NCBI GenBank assembly: GCA_963827315.1
Contig: CAWHAL010000004.1
Location: forward strand, 1-64,000
Origin: CAVXEF01 sp963827315
Lineage (GTDB): Bacteria; Planctomycetota; Phycisphaerae; Sedimentisphaerales; Anaerobacaceae
Direction: 5' to 3'
DNA: 64,000 nt
This document shows, piece by piece, positions 15,189 to 24,320 of the stretch. The stretch's first letter is position 1. The number at the start of each line of letters is the position of its first letter. The notes beneath the pieces are model-generated. The model was not told the DNA's origin and made no database searches. It worked only from the letters and a program-made list of their open reading frames with translations. Position numbers and translations under genes: made by a program.

Positions 15189-17018
15189 TTAGAACGGAGG
15201 GTCAGGATTATTATTACCTCCATCAATGTTCCCTGAACAATGAGTATATGGCGACCATGAAGTTACGTTAACATCGCTAAATGTGCTATTATAACACCAA
15301 TTAAGAGATGCCGCCTTGTTTCCAGTAATATTATAGAAAATATTATTGGTATGAGGTGTACCTGATAGTCCATTGATCTTAATAGTTTCCCCGGTCGAGC
15401 TAACTGTGATATTTTTAAATGTGTTGCCGCTGAACTGTCCGGGACCGGCATTATTATAATCGGTCTGATTATAATTACTATCCAGGAGTATTCCTTGTTG
15501 TGAAGGACCCGAGATTCTAATATCTCTGCAGGTAATCCTTCGTCCGCCACCTCCGTTTCTAGCGCCGGTTTTCATTCGTATTCCTATGCCGTTTGATCCT
15601 ACATCAGTGTTTTTAAAGAAGCAGTCTTCTATCAGCGAATCCTGGACCCAGGCTGCCGTAAAACTTCCTATAACATATCCGCCATGACCGCGATCAGTAT
15701 TACAATCAAATACTCTGATATTCTGGTCCGGCACATTCTCGTCTACACCCTGTTGTCCCTGTCCGGCATTCATATTGATGCAGTCATCGCCGGTGTCAAA
15801 AGCTGAATTAAATATATATGCAGTATCGCTGGTGCACAGATTAATGCCATCTCCATTGTGTATATCATAAGTATCGCAATTAACAGCGTTCACAGTAACG
15901 CCATTACAGTAACTTATAAATATTGTATGCTCAGCAGGATAAACTAAGGTTAAAGTACCGCCCCATCCGCCTACATAGACTTGATTTATACCTTTTATAT
16001 TAATCATATCACCGCGGGAAGTGTCTCCATGCAAAGCCCTTTCAGCGAAGCCAAGCGTAGTAAGAGCATCATCACCGGTATTGGTAATTGTATGAGGGTC
16101 AGATGCACTATAACCCTGGCACCCATTAACAACTCCGGAGCCGCAAATACGGACATTAGTAATAGAACCATAAGGTTTACCGTAACTATTAGGATCATTA
16201 TAATCATAGTAGGCATTGATTAATCCCATATAATTTTTTCCGGAATAATAATATGGGAAACGCCAGCATGTCCATGGATAATCTGTTGCAGCACTGCTGC
16301 CAAGTAAAGTTCCATCAATTTGTAATGTCATATTGCTCTTTAGGAAGATTGCTCCGCTTAAAAATGTTTTTCCGGCTTGAAGAAGGACTTTGCCTCCGGC
16401 AGTGCAGGCGTTAATCGCCGCTTGAATTGCATTAGTATCCTTGGTAGTGCCGTTTGCCGCAGCGCCATAAGTTTCCGGATAGAAAACTGTGGGTGTATTA
16501 GCTGTTGTTTTAGAACAAGTGTTGCTGGCCGCTATTGCATTTCCGGAAGCGTTTATAGCTCTTACTGTAAAGTTATAAGTGGTATTTGCTGTTAACCCTG
16601 TAACTATGTAATATAATTTTGCCCTGGTTGTATCGAACCTGCCTGAAAGTCCAAGTGCAGTTCCGTTTTGATAAACTCTATAATCAGTTACTTGAGAGTA
16701 ATCAGCCGGTTTGTTCCAGATTAATATTATTCGTGTATCATCCCAACCCACAGGTGGGACCATCAAATACAGAGATTGCAGCCGCCAGTTTTTCGCAAAC
16801 TGGGAAAATTCGTAGAAATTGACTATACAATTGCCGTCCAGGTCCACTACATTAGGTTCATTGCAATCATGCACCAGCCAGAGGTCAGAAAAAACAGAAA
16901 GGTCATTCATATCTACCACATTGTCATCTGTAAAATCGCCGTAGAAGTCATCTGCGGCAAATACACCAGATGCAGTAAAGGCAAGTGTAATTAGAACAAG
17001 TGCGGTTATTCTTTTCAT
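15189..17018 (-). CDS. Secreted GH28 polygalacturonase-type enzyme with N-terminal dockerin and FN3
   Basis: A 609-residue exported enzyme. Signal peptide (RITALVLITLAFTASGVFA), then directly a dockerin (DFTDDNVVDMNDLSVFSDLW; DLDGNCIVNFYEFSQFAKNW; about 24-78), an FN3 domain (about 80-170) and a GH28 beta-helix. Catalytic signatures: NGDGIN, TGDDC, RGHGG and RMKTG. An N-terminal dockerin is uncommon, since most proteins of this window carry it at the end. It is paralogous to the dockerin-free enzyme at 2375. The last residues (GNIDGGNNNPDPPF) differ from the family tail, whose sequence survives just downstream as an orphan. Translation signals are weak (AAAAGA upstream of the ATG). Confidence 0.92.
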   Translation of the reverse strand: MKRITALVLITLAFTASGVFAADDFYGDFTDDNVVDMNDLSVFSDLWLVHDCNEPNVVDLDGNCIVNFYEFSQFAKNWRLQSLYLMVPPVGWDDTRIILIWNKPADYSQVTDYRVYQNGTALGLSGRFDTTRAKLYYIVTGLTANTTYNFTVRAINASGNAIAASNTCSKTTANTPTVFYPETYGAAANGTTKDTNAIQAAINACTAGGKVLLQAGKTFLSGAIFLKSNMTLQIDGTLLGSSAATDYPWTCWRFPYYYSGKNYMGLINAYYDYNDPNSYGKPYGSITNVRICGSGVVNGCQGYSASDPHTITNTGDDALTTLGFAERALHGDTSRGDMINIKGINQVYVGGWGGTLTLVYPAEHTIFISYCNGVTVNAVNCDTYDIHNGDGINLCTSDTAYIFNSAFDTGDDCINMNAGQGQQGVDENVPDQNIRVFDCNTDRGHGGYVIGSFTAAWVQDSLIEDCFFKNTDVGSNGIGIRMKTGARNGGGGRRITCRDIRISGPSQQGILLDSNYNQTDYNNAGPGQFSGNTFKNITVSSTGETIKINGLSGTPHTNNIFYNITGNKAASLNWCYNSTFSDVNVTSWSPYTHCSGNIDGGNNNPDPPF

Positions 17019-17039
17019 AATTTTAGTCTTTTCTTATCG

Positions 17040-17138
17040 TTACGGACAGCTCGCTCCTTGAGGATTAGTGCCGGTTACCTCCGGATAGTCGATATTAGCA
17101 AACCCATCGCTGGTTGTTGCTCCGAAGGCGTATGTCTT
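17040..17138 (-). pseudogene. Short coding remnant, probably a secreted enzyme C-terminus
   Basis: Between the PL1 stop (17172) and the GH28 start (17018) the minus strand has a 32-codon open stretch, KTYAFGATTSDG continuing through FANIDYPEVTGTNPQGASCP and a stop. It has no start codon and is preceded by an in-frame stop. The composition looks like a true exported-protein tail rather than random sequence, but I cannot assign the family. It suggests a deleted gene at this junction. Confidence 0.4.
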
Positions 17139-17171
17139 TTATACCGGTAGTTATGCTTGCATCCACCGAAA

Positions 17172-18971
17172 CTAATTTTCAAGCCAATTCTGAGCCAGCA
17201 CGGAAAATTCATAGAAATTAACTATACAATCACCGTTCAAATCCAGCCCGTAAGTTTCATCACAGTCATCGACCAGCCAGAAGTCAAGAAAGTCAGGCAG
17301 GTCGTTCATTTCCACTATACCGTTACCCGTAAAATCGCCGTAGAGGCCGCTGAACACCTCGTTCGAGTCGCTGGACTCATTCGAATTTGTATCTACCGCT
17401 GTAACAACGTAATAATATGTTGTATCGTGGGTAGCAATATTGTCGGTGTAATTTGAACTGCCCAGAAGCGAGCCATTCAATTTGCTGTACCCGCTGCCTG
17501 AGGTTGTCGAACGATATACATTATAGCCGGCCAAGTCGCTTTCATTGTTGTCGTTCCAGTCGAGCACAACTGTTGCGTAACCGGCCGTTGCCGTCAGACC
17601 AACAGGTACTGACGGAGCGCTCATAATGCCGTTGAGATAGACTTCCAGGTTTGTGTAGTTGGCGTCGAGGTTATAACCGTTGCGGTCGTTGGCATCGTTC
17701 GGGTTCAGGCCGTGCAGGGTTTCCCACATATCCGGTATTCCATCGTGGTCGATGTCTGTCGGAGCAGGCAGGGAATGGAGGGGAGGCCACCCGCCTTCAG
17801 GCTGCGCGTTGGTATCATAAATGGAGTTCCCCGTTTTGTTGAGCACGTCATTGACGATACGGGCATCGATTATGTCGCGCTTGGGGAAACTTGCGCCGGC
17901 ATTTGCAAGCACATCTATCTTGGCCTGGGCCTGCGAGGTCGTGGTTACCGGTTCCATCGGGATAAGATATGAGCGTGCCTTGTAGGCAGTTATTTGATCA
18001 GCGCTAAAACTCGAGAAATCAACTATACCACACGGATCGCCCGACACGGTGCCGTTATAGGAGTTGTCGGCAAAGTACCCATAGGCATCTGTGGATTTCT
18101 CGCGGAAGCCCATCTTGCTGCTGGTGCTGGTGGATTCCGGGCCGGGGATGTAAACGTTGCCTATGAAATTATAGCGGCTGACATACCCTGGGCCGTCATC
18201 GTTGTACCCTGCAGTCTTTCCCACCCAGTTGTACATCACATTGTTGCGGAAGTCGAAATGCAGCCCATTAGGGTCCGAACCAATACCTGTCTCGTTGCCC
18301 GGCCTGGGGTTTCGACCGTTGTTATGCGCGTAAAGATTATGGTGATAGGTCTTTTCGTCTCCGTAATTGCCCCGAATGAGCGAGCCATAACTATGAGGCT
18401 TAGGAGGATCCAACTGTGGGAAAGTGAGGGCCTCGCTTAGGATGCACCACTGAACGGTAACATTATTGGAATCCTCCGCGCACGAAATCGTTTCGTCTCG
18501 CCCATAGGAGGCGGTAACGTGGTCAATGATGATATTGTTGCCGCTGGAGATATCAATGGCATCGCCGTTGTCATTGGCCGCGCCTGCATTCGCGCGGACG
18601 CGAATATAGCGAATCACTACATTCGAGACACTGCCTATATATATCCGTCCCCTGATACAGATGCCGTCGCCCGGCGCGGTTTGACCCGCGATGGTCGTGT
18701 TGGATTTGGGCTGCAGGATAGTGCTCTCCGGCAACGCGATAGTGCCTGACACCCTGAAGACAATGGTCCGGTTGCCCACGCTCAGTGCATCGACAATCGA
18801 GCCGGGGCCGCTGCTGTTGAGGTTGTTCACTTCGTAGACGGTGCCGCTGCGACCGCCCGTCGCGAAGCGGCCCTCGCCCTCGGCGCCAGGAAAGGCCGGC
18901 ACAAGAGCCATTGTGTCTGTGGTGATGACCGAAATTGCAACAAGTCCCACCAGGAAAATCACTTTACTCAT
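17172..18971 (-). CDS. Secreted PL1-family pectate lyase + Ca-binding linker + FN3 + dockerin
   Basis: A 599-residue exported lyase. After the signal peptide the mature protein starts with VPAFPGAEGEGRFATGGR, the typical N-terminus of this pectate lyase subgroup, with TIAGQTAPGDGI and IDHVTASYG as further family marks, and HHNLYAHNNGRNPRPG in the beta-helix. Then follow a thrombospondin-3-like Ca loop (DIDHDGIPDMWE), an FN3 domain (about 475-560) and a dockerin (DFTGNGIVEMNDLPDFLDFW; DLNGDCIVNFYEF). The ATG at 18971 has AGAAGG 8 nt upstream; an in-frame ATG at 19052 would prepend a non-signal stretch. It is paralogous to the lyase at 25495 and likely acts on galacturonan. Confidence 0.92.
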   Translation of the reverse strand: MSKVIFLVGLVAISVITTDTMALVPAFPGAEGEGRFATGGRSGTVYEVNNLNSSGPGSIVDALSVGNRTIVFRVSGTIALPESTILQPKSNTTIAGQTAPGDGICIRGRIYIGSVSNVVIRYIRVRANAGAANDNGDAIDISSGNNIIIDHVTASYGRDETISCAEDSNNVTVQWCILSEALTFPQLDPPKPHSYGSLIRGNYGDEKTYHHNLYAHNNGRNPRPGNETGIGSDPNGLHFDFRNNVMYNWVGKTAGYNDDGPGYVSRYNFIGNVYIPGPESTSTSSKMGFREKSTDAYGYFADNSYNGTVSGDPCGIVDFSSFSADQITAYKARSYLIPMEPVTTTSQAQAKIDVLANAGASFPKRDIIDARIVNDVLNKTGNSIYDTNAQPEGGWPPLHSLPAPTDIDHDGIPDMWETLHGLNPNDANDRNGYNLDANYTNLEVYLNGIMSAPSVPVGLTATAGYATVVLDWNDNNESDLAGYNVYRSTTSGSGYSKLNGSLLGSSNYTDNIATHDTTYYYVVTAVDTNSNESSDSNEVFSGLYGDFTGNGIVEMNDLPDFLDFWLVDDCDETYGLDLNGDCIVNFYEFSVLAQNWLEN

Positions 18972-19023
18972 TTTGATACCTTCTCTGATAGAGTGATAAA
19001 ATATGGTCTTCCACCAAACACCT

Positions 19024-19052
19024 AATATACCAGAAATCTCTGTGCTTATCAA
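19024..19052 (-). promoter_or_regulatory. Sigma70 promoter, shared pectinase-type cassette (copy C)
   Basis: Minus-strand TTGATA (19047-19052), a 17-bp spacer AGCACAGAGATTTCTGG and TATATT (19024-19029), with AACCTAA upstream. It keeps the spacer bases GC-CAGAGA--TCTGG of the two cassettes before the DUF2341 genes although the flanking genes are unrelated. Confidence 0.72.
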
Positions 19053-19589
19053 GTATTAGGTTCGCTGTATAACTTTCTCCCACAATTCTTGGGGCAATCT
19101 TGCAGCGTGCTGGCCATTTACTTTTTACTTAAAATTGCAGGCAGGATGTTTCTTATTCGTTTATTAAGGGGGTTCTGGAGGGTGGATTGAGGGGGGTGGG
19201 GGGGCAGGTGGTAGTTTCGGCCGTTTTGATTCCCGCAGCCAGATAGGAAAAACGGCCCAAAACGCTGGAAAACGCCGAATCTGCCTTGTAGTAAGGCAAA
19301 ATTCACAGAAAAATCGCTTTTATCCGGGAGAAAACTGTTCGTCCATTGGCATCTGCCGGCCCTGGCAGTTCCTTTATGTGGCTAAGTCGTGTGGGGTCTA
19401 TGGCCAGTTTGAGGTCGGATACGGGCATTTCCCTCACAACCTGTTGGATTTACTGGTCTTACAGCGATTCCCAGAAGTCCTGACGGGATGAGGATTGGTG
19501 ATTCTGTTAATGGGGTGGGGCAATTCCTGCATTTTTCTTTGCTTCCTGACCTTTGCGAAAAATTATTTTTGTTTCTGTGCGGTTTTGGC

Positions 19590-19618
19590 TTGACTACGGG
19601 GGGGATTTATACTAAAAT
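19590..19618 (+). promoter_or_regulatory. Promoter for the PEP-CTERM gene, with long 5' leader
   Basis: TTGACT (19590-19595), 17 bp, TAAAAT (19613-19618); each box matches five of six bases. The resulting leader of about 215 nt contains a TGTGGC/GCCACA hairpin (19765-19782) before a strong GAGGAG ribosome-binding site. Such a long leader leaves room for RNA-level control, but I recognise no known riboswitch. The remainder of 19053-19826 is G-rich and shows no gene. Confidence 0.55.
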
Positions 19619-19841
19619 AACGCGTAGATGAGAAATTAGGAATTGTGGGTGTGTGGGATGTCTTGGAGCGGTGCCCAGTACATTCGGACTGCCCAGAAAC
19701 AGTTGTAGTTTTTTTGGAGGAGAGTAAATAGGCAATTTAAGAGAGGGAGGGTGGGGTATTTTGGTGTGGCTATGTTGCCACATTGAATCAGAATGCCCTG
19801 CTCTGGCGTAACTTTTTGACTAATCTTTGAGGAGAGAGAAG

Positions 19842-20954
19842 ATGAGAAGATTAAGTTTAATTATTTTCTTGGTGTGTCTTATGACAAGTAGTGTATTTGC
19901 GGCTACTGTTGGCACGTGGGGCGATGTAGGAGGCGTAGGAAAAGTAGGTTTGTGGTCAGATCCGTGCATGTGGAAGGCGTCCACTTACGGCGTTCCGCCC
20001 CCTGAATCAAGCCTTGCTACTAATGAAATCAAACTCACCCCTTCTAATATGGACTGCACGATAAACTATCAAGCAGATTACAATTGCCTGGTCACTGTCG
20101 CCAGCGGTCCGGCCGACGCAAATGCGGCGGTTGTGCGAGTTGTTAAGGGCGCAAACTTCGGCATGGGTGACCTTCGTATCGGTGCCAGGGGTGCTACAAC
20201 CATCGGTAGTGTCGGCAAAGTGTATCAAACCGGAGGAAAGCTTTCTGTGAAGGACCTTATCATCGGACGTAACGGCACCAATACTTTCACCGGGCAGGGT
20301 TATTACACTATCACTGGCGGTACCCTTCAGGCCAAGGCTGCCTTGACCGGCCGTATGTATGTAGGATCTGGATTTGGAAATGGTTACGGTTACGATGAGG
20401 GAACGTTTAGTGTAGAAAACGGCATTGCCGGCGATGATCCTAACATTTCCATGAAGAGGCTGTATGTCGGAACTGATGCTGGGAGCACTGGCGCCAGTAT
20501 TGGCTACGGTAAGGGCACTCTTGAATTCAAGATTCGTTCCACCGGTGGTGTAGACCCGATTAAGATTGGGGATGGTGACAATGGCAACACCGACGTTTAT
20601 CTTGCAGGCGGCGATGCAGATGGTACTAGTTCGGCAGACCTGGTTCTTAGTTTGCTTAGCGAGCCACCTCCGGGCGTCATCGTTCTTGTTAAGCAGTCAG
20701 ACACCGCGGATGTCAATGGTTACTTCGATTCGATTTCTGGTGACCAGTCGTCTTGGGACTATGCTAAGGAAGGTGATTACATAAGGCTGAAAGTACCTGG
20801 TGGTAGTGGTACTTGGTATTACTACATGTTGACCTACAAGTACGATTCAGGTGATGGTACTGCGAATGATATTGCGCTGGTGCCGGAGCCGGCCACTGTG
20901 GCGTTGTTGGGCCTTGGTGCACTTCTTGCTGTCAGAAGACCACGCAGAAGGTAA
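19842..20954 (+). CDS. PEP-CTERM sorting-domain protein
   Basis: A 370-residue exported protein with an N-terminal signal peptide (RLSLIIFLVCLMTSSVFA), a repetitive beta-rich body, and a C-terminal sorting signal VPEPATVALLGLGALLAVRRPRRR: the PEP motif, a hydrophobic helix and a basic end. Exosortase is known to recognise such tails and release or anchor the protein at the outer surface; the exosortase-fusion gene at 59483 is the likely partner. The body, with repeated glycine-rich strands such as VYQTGGKLSVKDLIIGRNG, resembles beta-helical adhesin-like planctomycete proteins. The ATG at 19842 follows GAGGAGAGAGAAG; a TTG 15 nt upstream would leave this site inside the gene. Confidence 0.88.
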   Translation: MRRLSLIIFLVCLMTSSVFAATVGTWGDVGGVGKVGLWSDPCMWKASTYGVPPPESSLATNEIKLTPSNMDCTINYQADYNCLVTVASGPADANAAVVRVVKGANFGMGDLRIGARGATTIGSVGKVYQTGGKLSVKDLIIGRNGTNTFTGQGYYTITGGTLQAKAALTGRMYVGSGFGNGYGYDEGTFSVENGIAGDDPNISMKRLYVGTDAGSTGASIGYGKGTLEFKIRSTGGVDPIKIGDGDNGNTDVYLAGGDADGTSSADLVLSLLSEPPPGVIVLVKQSDTADVNGYFDSISGDQSSWDYAKEGDYIRLKVPGGSGTWYYYMLTYKYDSGDGTANDIALVPEPATVALLGLGALLAVRRPRRR

Positions 20955-20963
20955 AAAAAGAGA

Positions 20964-21000
20964 ATCTCAGGCCATATTCAGCGTGAATATGGCCTGAGAT
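20964..21000 (+). terminator. Perfect 17-bp hairpin after the PEP-CTERM gene
   Basis: ATCTCAGGCCATATTCA (20964-20980) pairs perfectly with 20984-21000 across a GCG triloop, 10 bp after the stop. It is not followed by a T-run, so it may end transcription by another route or protect the mRNA 3' end rather than act as a classical intrinsic terminator. Confidence 0.65.
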
Positions 21001-21365
21001 GTTATTAAGGACAATGGTTTCCAGGCAGTTAGCCTGGGGCAGAGGTGACGGAGTTGGCCTTGAAGAAGCCCGATGATATACCGACCGCTTCCGCTGAGAC
21101 GGTTTGTGCGAGCGGAAGCCGCCATTTGTTGTAAGGACATCTGGTGGGGATATGTCGGGCAGAAAGGTCTGCTCCGTCTTCTGTGCTTGTTATAGTGAAA
21201 AAACCTTAGACTGCGCTGTTTTTGTGTTGTGCGCGTTACTCAATACGAGAGAGGTATAATGTGCACTTACTGTGTTATTTTTTACAGTACTTTTTCCGCT
21301 TACGGGAGCGGTCATTCTTTTAATCTAATCCAACTTTTAATCTCTTAGCTAAGGAGGATATAGTC
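21001..21365 (+). other. Structured leader region before the LamG protein gene
   Basis: This 365-bp gap holds no gene. It contains a CCAGGC/GCCTGG hairpin (21021-21037), a 9-bp inverted repeat GCTTCCGCT/AGCGGAAGC (21087-21119) and a TATAAT (21255-21260) without a good -35 but placed to give a leader of about 100 nt. AAGGAGGATATAGTC directly precedes the ATG at 21366. Confidence 0.4.
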
Positions 21366-24110
21366 ATGAGAAAGAGATGGACAGTGTTACGGACTTATCT
21401 AATTAGTTTTGTTCTGGTGTTGGCGCTGGCTGGTAATGCCTCAGCCGCAGCCAAAACATGGGATGGTGGTGCTGCCGATATCAATGACTGGAATGCGCCA
21501 ACTAACTGGAGCGGCGATAGTGTGCCTGGCAGTGGTGATACGGTCACAATTGACGTAAATACCCCACCAGACAATAACTGCCTGATTGGTCCTTCTATGA
21601 AAGCCGAGTGCACTTCTTTGAATGTCGGCAAGACCAAGTCGCCCTGTATTCTGACCATGACCGACGGCAACCTTACGACGAGCGCTAATATAACCATAGG
21701 AGGCTACGATAACGCAGACGTGTTTTATAACGACGGCAATGGCCTTTTTAGGATGAGTGGCGGCGACGTGAACATAATCGGCAGCGGAAGACTGTGGATT
21801 GGGTATGGGGCTAAAGGAACTCCTCCTCCAGGTTCTACACCTACTTATGGTACTTTCATTATGACCGGCGGTAGGCTTAACATCCTCCCTGTTGGTGATG
21901 GTAAGAAACTCGAATTGGGGAAAAATCCAAGTGGTGTTGGTGTGATGGATATGAATGGCGGGGATGTAAATATCGGAGACGACTTTGAGTTTGCGACTTA
22001 TGGGACAGCTACTCTCTATATGAGAGGAGGCACGATTTACATGGATGATAATTTCAGATTCGGCCTCGGCATAGGAGATGGGATAGATGGTGGTACCGCA
22101 AGCTTATATCTGTCTGGTGGTTCTATTAGCTGCGACGAGATCTGGTTGTTTAATAATAGGACCACGGTTGATATTACTGGAGGAGGCTCCTTGATAGTTA
22201 GAACCGAGTCTACTCAGCCGAGGGTACAAGGGTATGTCGACGAGGGATGGCTTACCGCCTACGGCGGCGATGGCATCCTGGACATGGTTGTTGCCGGAGG
22301 TGTGCTCACCATAACAGGCAGGTTGCCCGATCCAAACCTTGCCTGGCGTCCCAGACCTCGAAATAGTGCAACAGTGGTATGGACGCTTGCCGGTCCTACT
22401 GTTAACTGGACTCGCGGGCAATATGCGGCTGACGCTAATGGCCACGAAGTGTACTTCGGCAACACTTTTGCTGAGGTGAATGAGGCCAATTACAACTCGG
22501 CACAGTTCCAGGCCTACCGGGATGTTAACAACTGGGATGTAAGCCGTCTTCTCAATTTAGGCCAGACCTACTACTGGCGCGTAGACGAAAACAATGATGT
22601 CTGTGATCCCTGCAACTGGAAAGGCGATGTCTGGAATTTTAAGGTAGCCAACTATACTACCGTGGAAAATTTTGATTCGTACGATAGTAACGCCGCTTTG
22701 AGGGCTGTATGGAAGGTTTCCGGTTCGTCAGTTGAGGTCAACAGTACTATCGCTCAAGATGGTAACTCGATGAGGTATAACTACACAAATGGCAGTGCAA
22801 CAGAGGCCGAAGCCAATGTCAATCCCGGCGGGCCGAATAGTCTCCCAGTCATCACCAAGAATTGGACACAAGCCAATATCAAAGCAATGGCGATTTCTTT
22901 CTATGGCTCCGGGACTAATATTTCCCAGAAGATGTATGTTGCTCTCAGAAGCGGTGATGGCAATTTGGCGGTTGTATATTACGACGAACCCAATGACCTC
23001 AACGAACCGGTATGGCACGAGTGGAATATTGACCTGGCTGATTTTAGCGTAGCAGGACCAAACAATGTCAACCTCAGCGATGTCAATAAGGTCTATATCG
23101 GCTTTGGCACCAGGGGAAGTCCGACTACGCGTTCAGGTAAAGTATGGTTTGACGATATCCGGTTGTATACAACCAGATGCGTTGCTGCGTTTGCGCCCGA
23201 GGGAGACTTTGACGGTGACTGCATTGTCAATTTCGTTGACTTTAATACAATGGCAACTGACTGGCTCGATACTGATGTTAACAGAAAGGGCGCCAACGCC
23301 ACGCTGAAGGGTGATGCTAATTTCGTGGACGATGATGACCGCGGCTGGTGCGTCCGGCTTAATGGCGATGACGGCGATAACGACTGGATAGATCTCGATA
23401 GCAGCGATTTCTTCAATTTCCGCAACAAGACTATCGTATTTTGGGTAAAGATAAGGAACTACCAAGAGACGAGCCGGTATATATTCTACTTCTCCGATGG
23501 AGCCACTACTGACCCCTACCGCATATATTTTCTGACACACGCAAATTTAAACTTAAGGGTACGCTTTGTTGGTGACTACTCTAAAGATTTTATAGCAGGG
23601 AAAAACAATTGGTGCCTTCTTGCTTTTTCGATAAAGGATACTGACGATGGTCTGTGCCAAGGTACGTTTTACGCCTACAACGGTAATCCCCTCGATTCAG
23701 TGCGTGATGTTAACGACTTTGTTGGTTATCCGAGGAACTCCGGCAGCTCAGAAGGTGTAAATTTAGGCAGTTCTGACGATGGTGCTACTGGCGCCATAAA
23801 TGCGGTCTTCGATGATTTCCGTGTCTACGACTACGCCCTGTCATGGGAGGAAATTGAGTTCATCGCCGGAAACAGCAATGGCAGTGGAAATCCTGCTGTG
23901 CCGCCTGATGATAATTTGATGCTGCTCCATTACACGTTCGACGAGGGAGCCGGCACTACTGCGGCGAATTCCAGCGCCTATAAGTATTATCACCCAGTGA
24001 TCTCTGATGCTGAGCTGTACGATGAAGAGCCGCAGGGCCAAAGAGCGGTTAATTTCAGGGACTTTGCTATCTTGGCGAGTAATTGGCGCCAAAACAAACA
24101 ATTTCCGTAA
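21366..24110 (+). CDS. Large secreted beta-helix/LamG protein with a split dockerin
   Basis: A 914-residue exported protein. Signal peptide (LISFVLVLALAGNASAAA), then a glycine-rich repetitive region with MSGGDVNI, MTGGRLNI, MNGGDVNI and MRGGTIYM units typical of parallel beta-helices (about 100-300), an FN3-like stretch (about 330-420), a carbohydrate-binding-like beta-sandwich (about 430-610), a first dockerin-like half (GDFDGDCIVNFVDFNTMATDW, about 615-637), a LamG/concanavalin domain (about 650-870), and a second dockerin half (AVNFRDFAILASNWRQ) at the very end. The LamG domain thus sits inside the dockerin. The strong AAGGAGG site supports the start. Probable cell-surface or polysaccharide-binding protein; no catalytic motif was recognised. 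Confidence 0.85.
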   Translation: MRKRWTVLRTYLISFVLVLALAGNASAAAKTWDGGAADINDWNAPTNWSGDSVPGSGDTVTIDVNTPPDNNCLIGPSMKAECTSLNVGKTKSPCILTMTDGNLTTSANITIGGYDNADVFYNDGNGLFRMSGGDVNIIGSGRLWIGYGAKGTPPPGSTPTYGTFIMTGGRLNILPVGDGKKLELGKNPSGVGVMDMNGGDVNIGDDFEFATYGTATLYMRGGTIYMDDNFRFGLGIGDGIDGGTASLYLSGGSISCDEIWLFNNRTTVDITGGGSLIVRTESTQPRVQGYVDEGWLTAYGGDGILDMVVAGGVLTITGRLPDPNLAWRPRPRNSATVVWTLAGPTVNWTRGQYAADANGHEVYFGNTFAEVNEANYNSAQFQAYRDVNNWDVSRLLNLGQTYYWRVDENNDVCDPCNWKGDVWNFKVANYTTVENFDSYDSNAALRAVWKVSGSSVEVNSTIAQDGNSMRYNYTNGSATEAEANVNPGGPNSLPVITKNWTQANIKAMAISFYGSGTNISQKMYVALRSGDGNLAVVYYDEPNDLNEPVWHEWNIDLADFSVAGPNNVNLSDVNKVYIGFGTRGSPTTRSGKVWFDDIRLYTTRCVAAFAPEGDFDGDCIVNFVDFNTMATDWLDTDVNRKGANATLKGDANFVDDDDRGWCVRLNGDDGDNDWIDLDSSDFFNFRNKTIVFWVKIRNYQETSRYIFYFSDGATTDPYRIYFLTHANLNLRVRFVGDYSKDFIAGKNNWCLLAFSIKDTDDGLCQGTFYAYNGNPLDSVRDVNDFVGYPRNSGSSEGVNLGSSDDGATGAINAVFDDFRVYDYALSWEEIEFIAGNSNGSGNPAVPPDDNLMLLHYTFDEGAGTTAANSSAYKYYHPVISDAELYDEEPQGQRAVNFRDFAILASNWRQNKQFP

Positions 24111-24165
24111 CTGACGCCTTGAGATAAGGTAATATAGCAACAAGGACGAGTTTTTAGTGATTTTG

Positions 24166-24204
24166 TGGGTTGCTTCGTCGGCCGTCGGCCGACGAAGCAA
24201 CCCA
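24166..24204 (+). terminator. Perfect 18-bp hairpin after the LamG protein gene
   Basis: TGGGTTGCTTCGTCGGCC (24166-24183) pairs perfectly with 24187-24204 across a GTC triloop, 55 bp after the stop. There is no T-run. Its design (17-18 bp, 3-nt loop, no U-tract) is the same as the hairpin at 20964-21000, although the sequences differ. Confidence 0.65.
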
Positions 24205-24320
24205 GTGTGAAGCTAAAGCGTAAGATTGCTTCGGCCGATTAAATCAGTTGCAATGATGGAAGCTGTGTGGCGGTTAGAGAGCTGATTATCCACGTCTCTT
24301 TGGAAAAAAGGAGTAGTATT

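Noticed and set aside
19619..19841. Cyclic-di-GMP (GEMM) riboswitch in the leader of the PEP-CTERM gene
   Set aside because: The leader is long, but the conserved GEMM core sequences and tetraloop-receptor are not seen.
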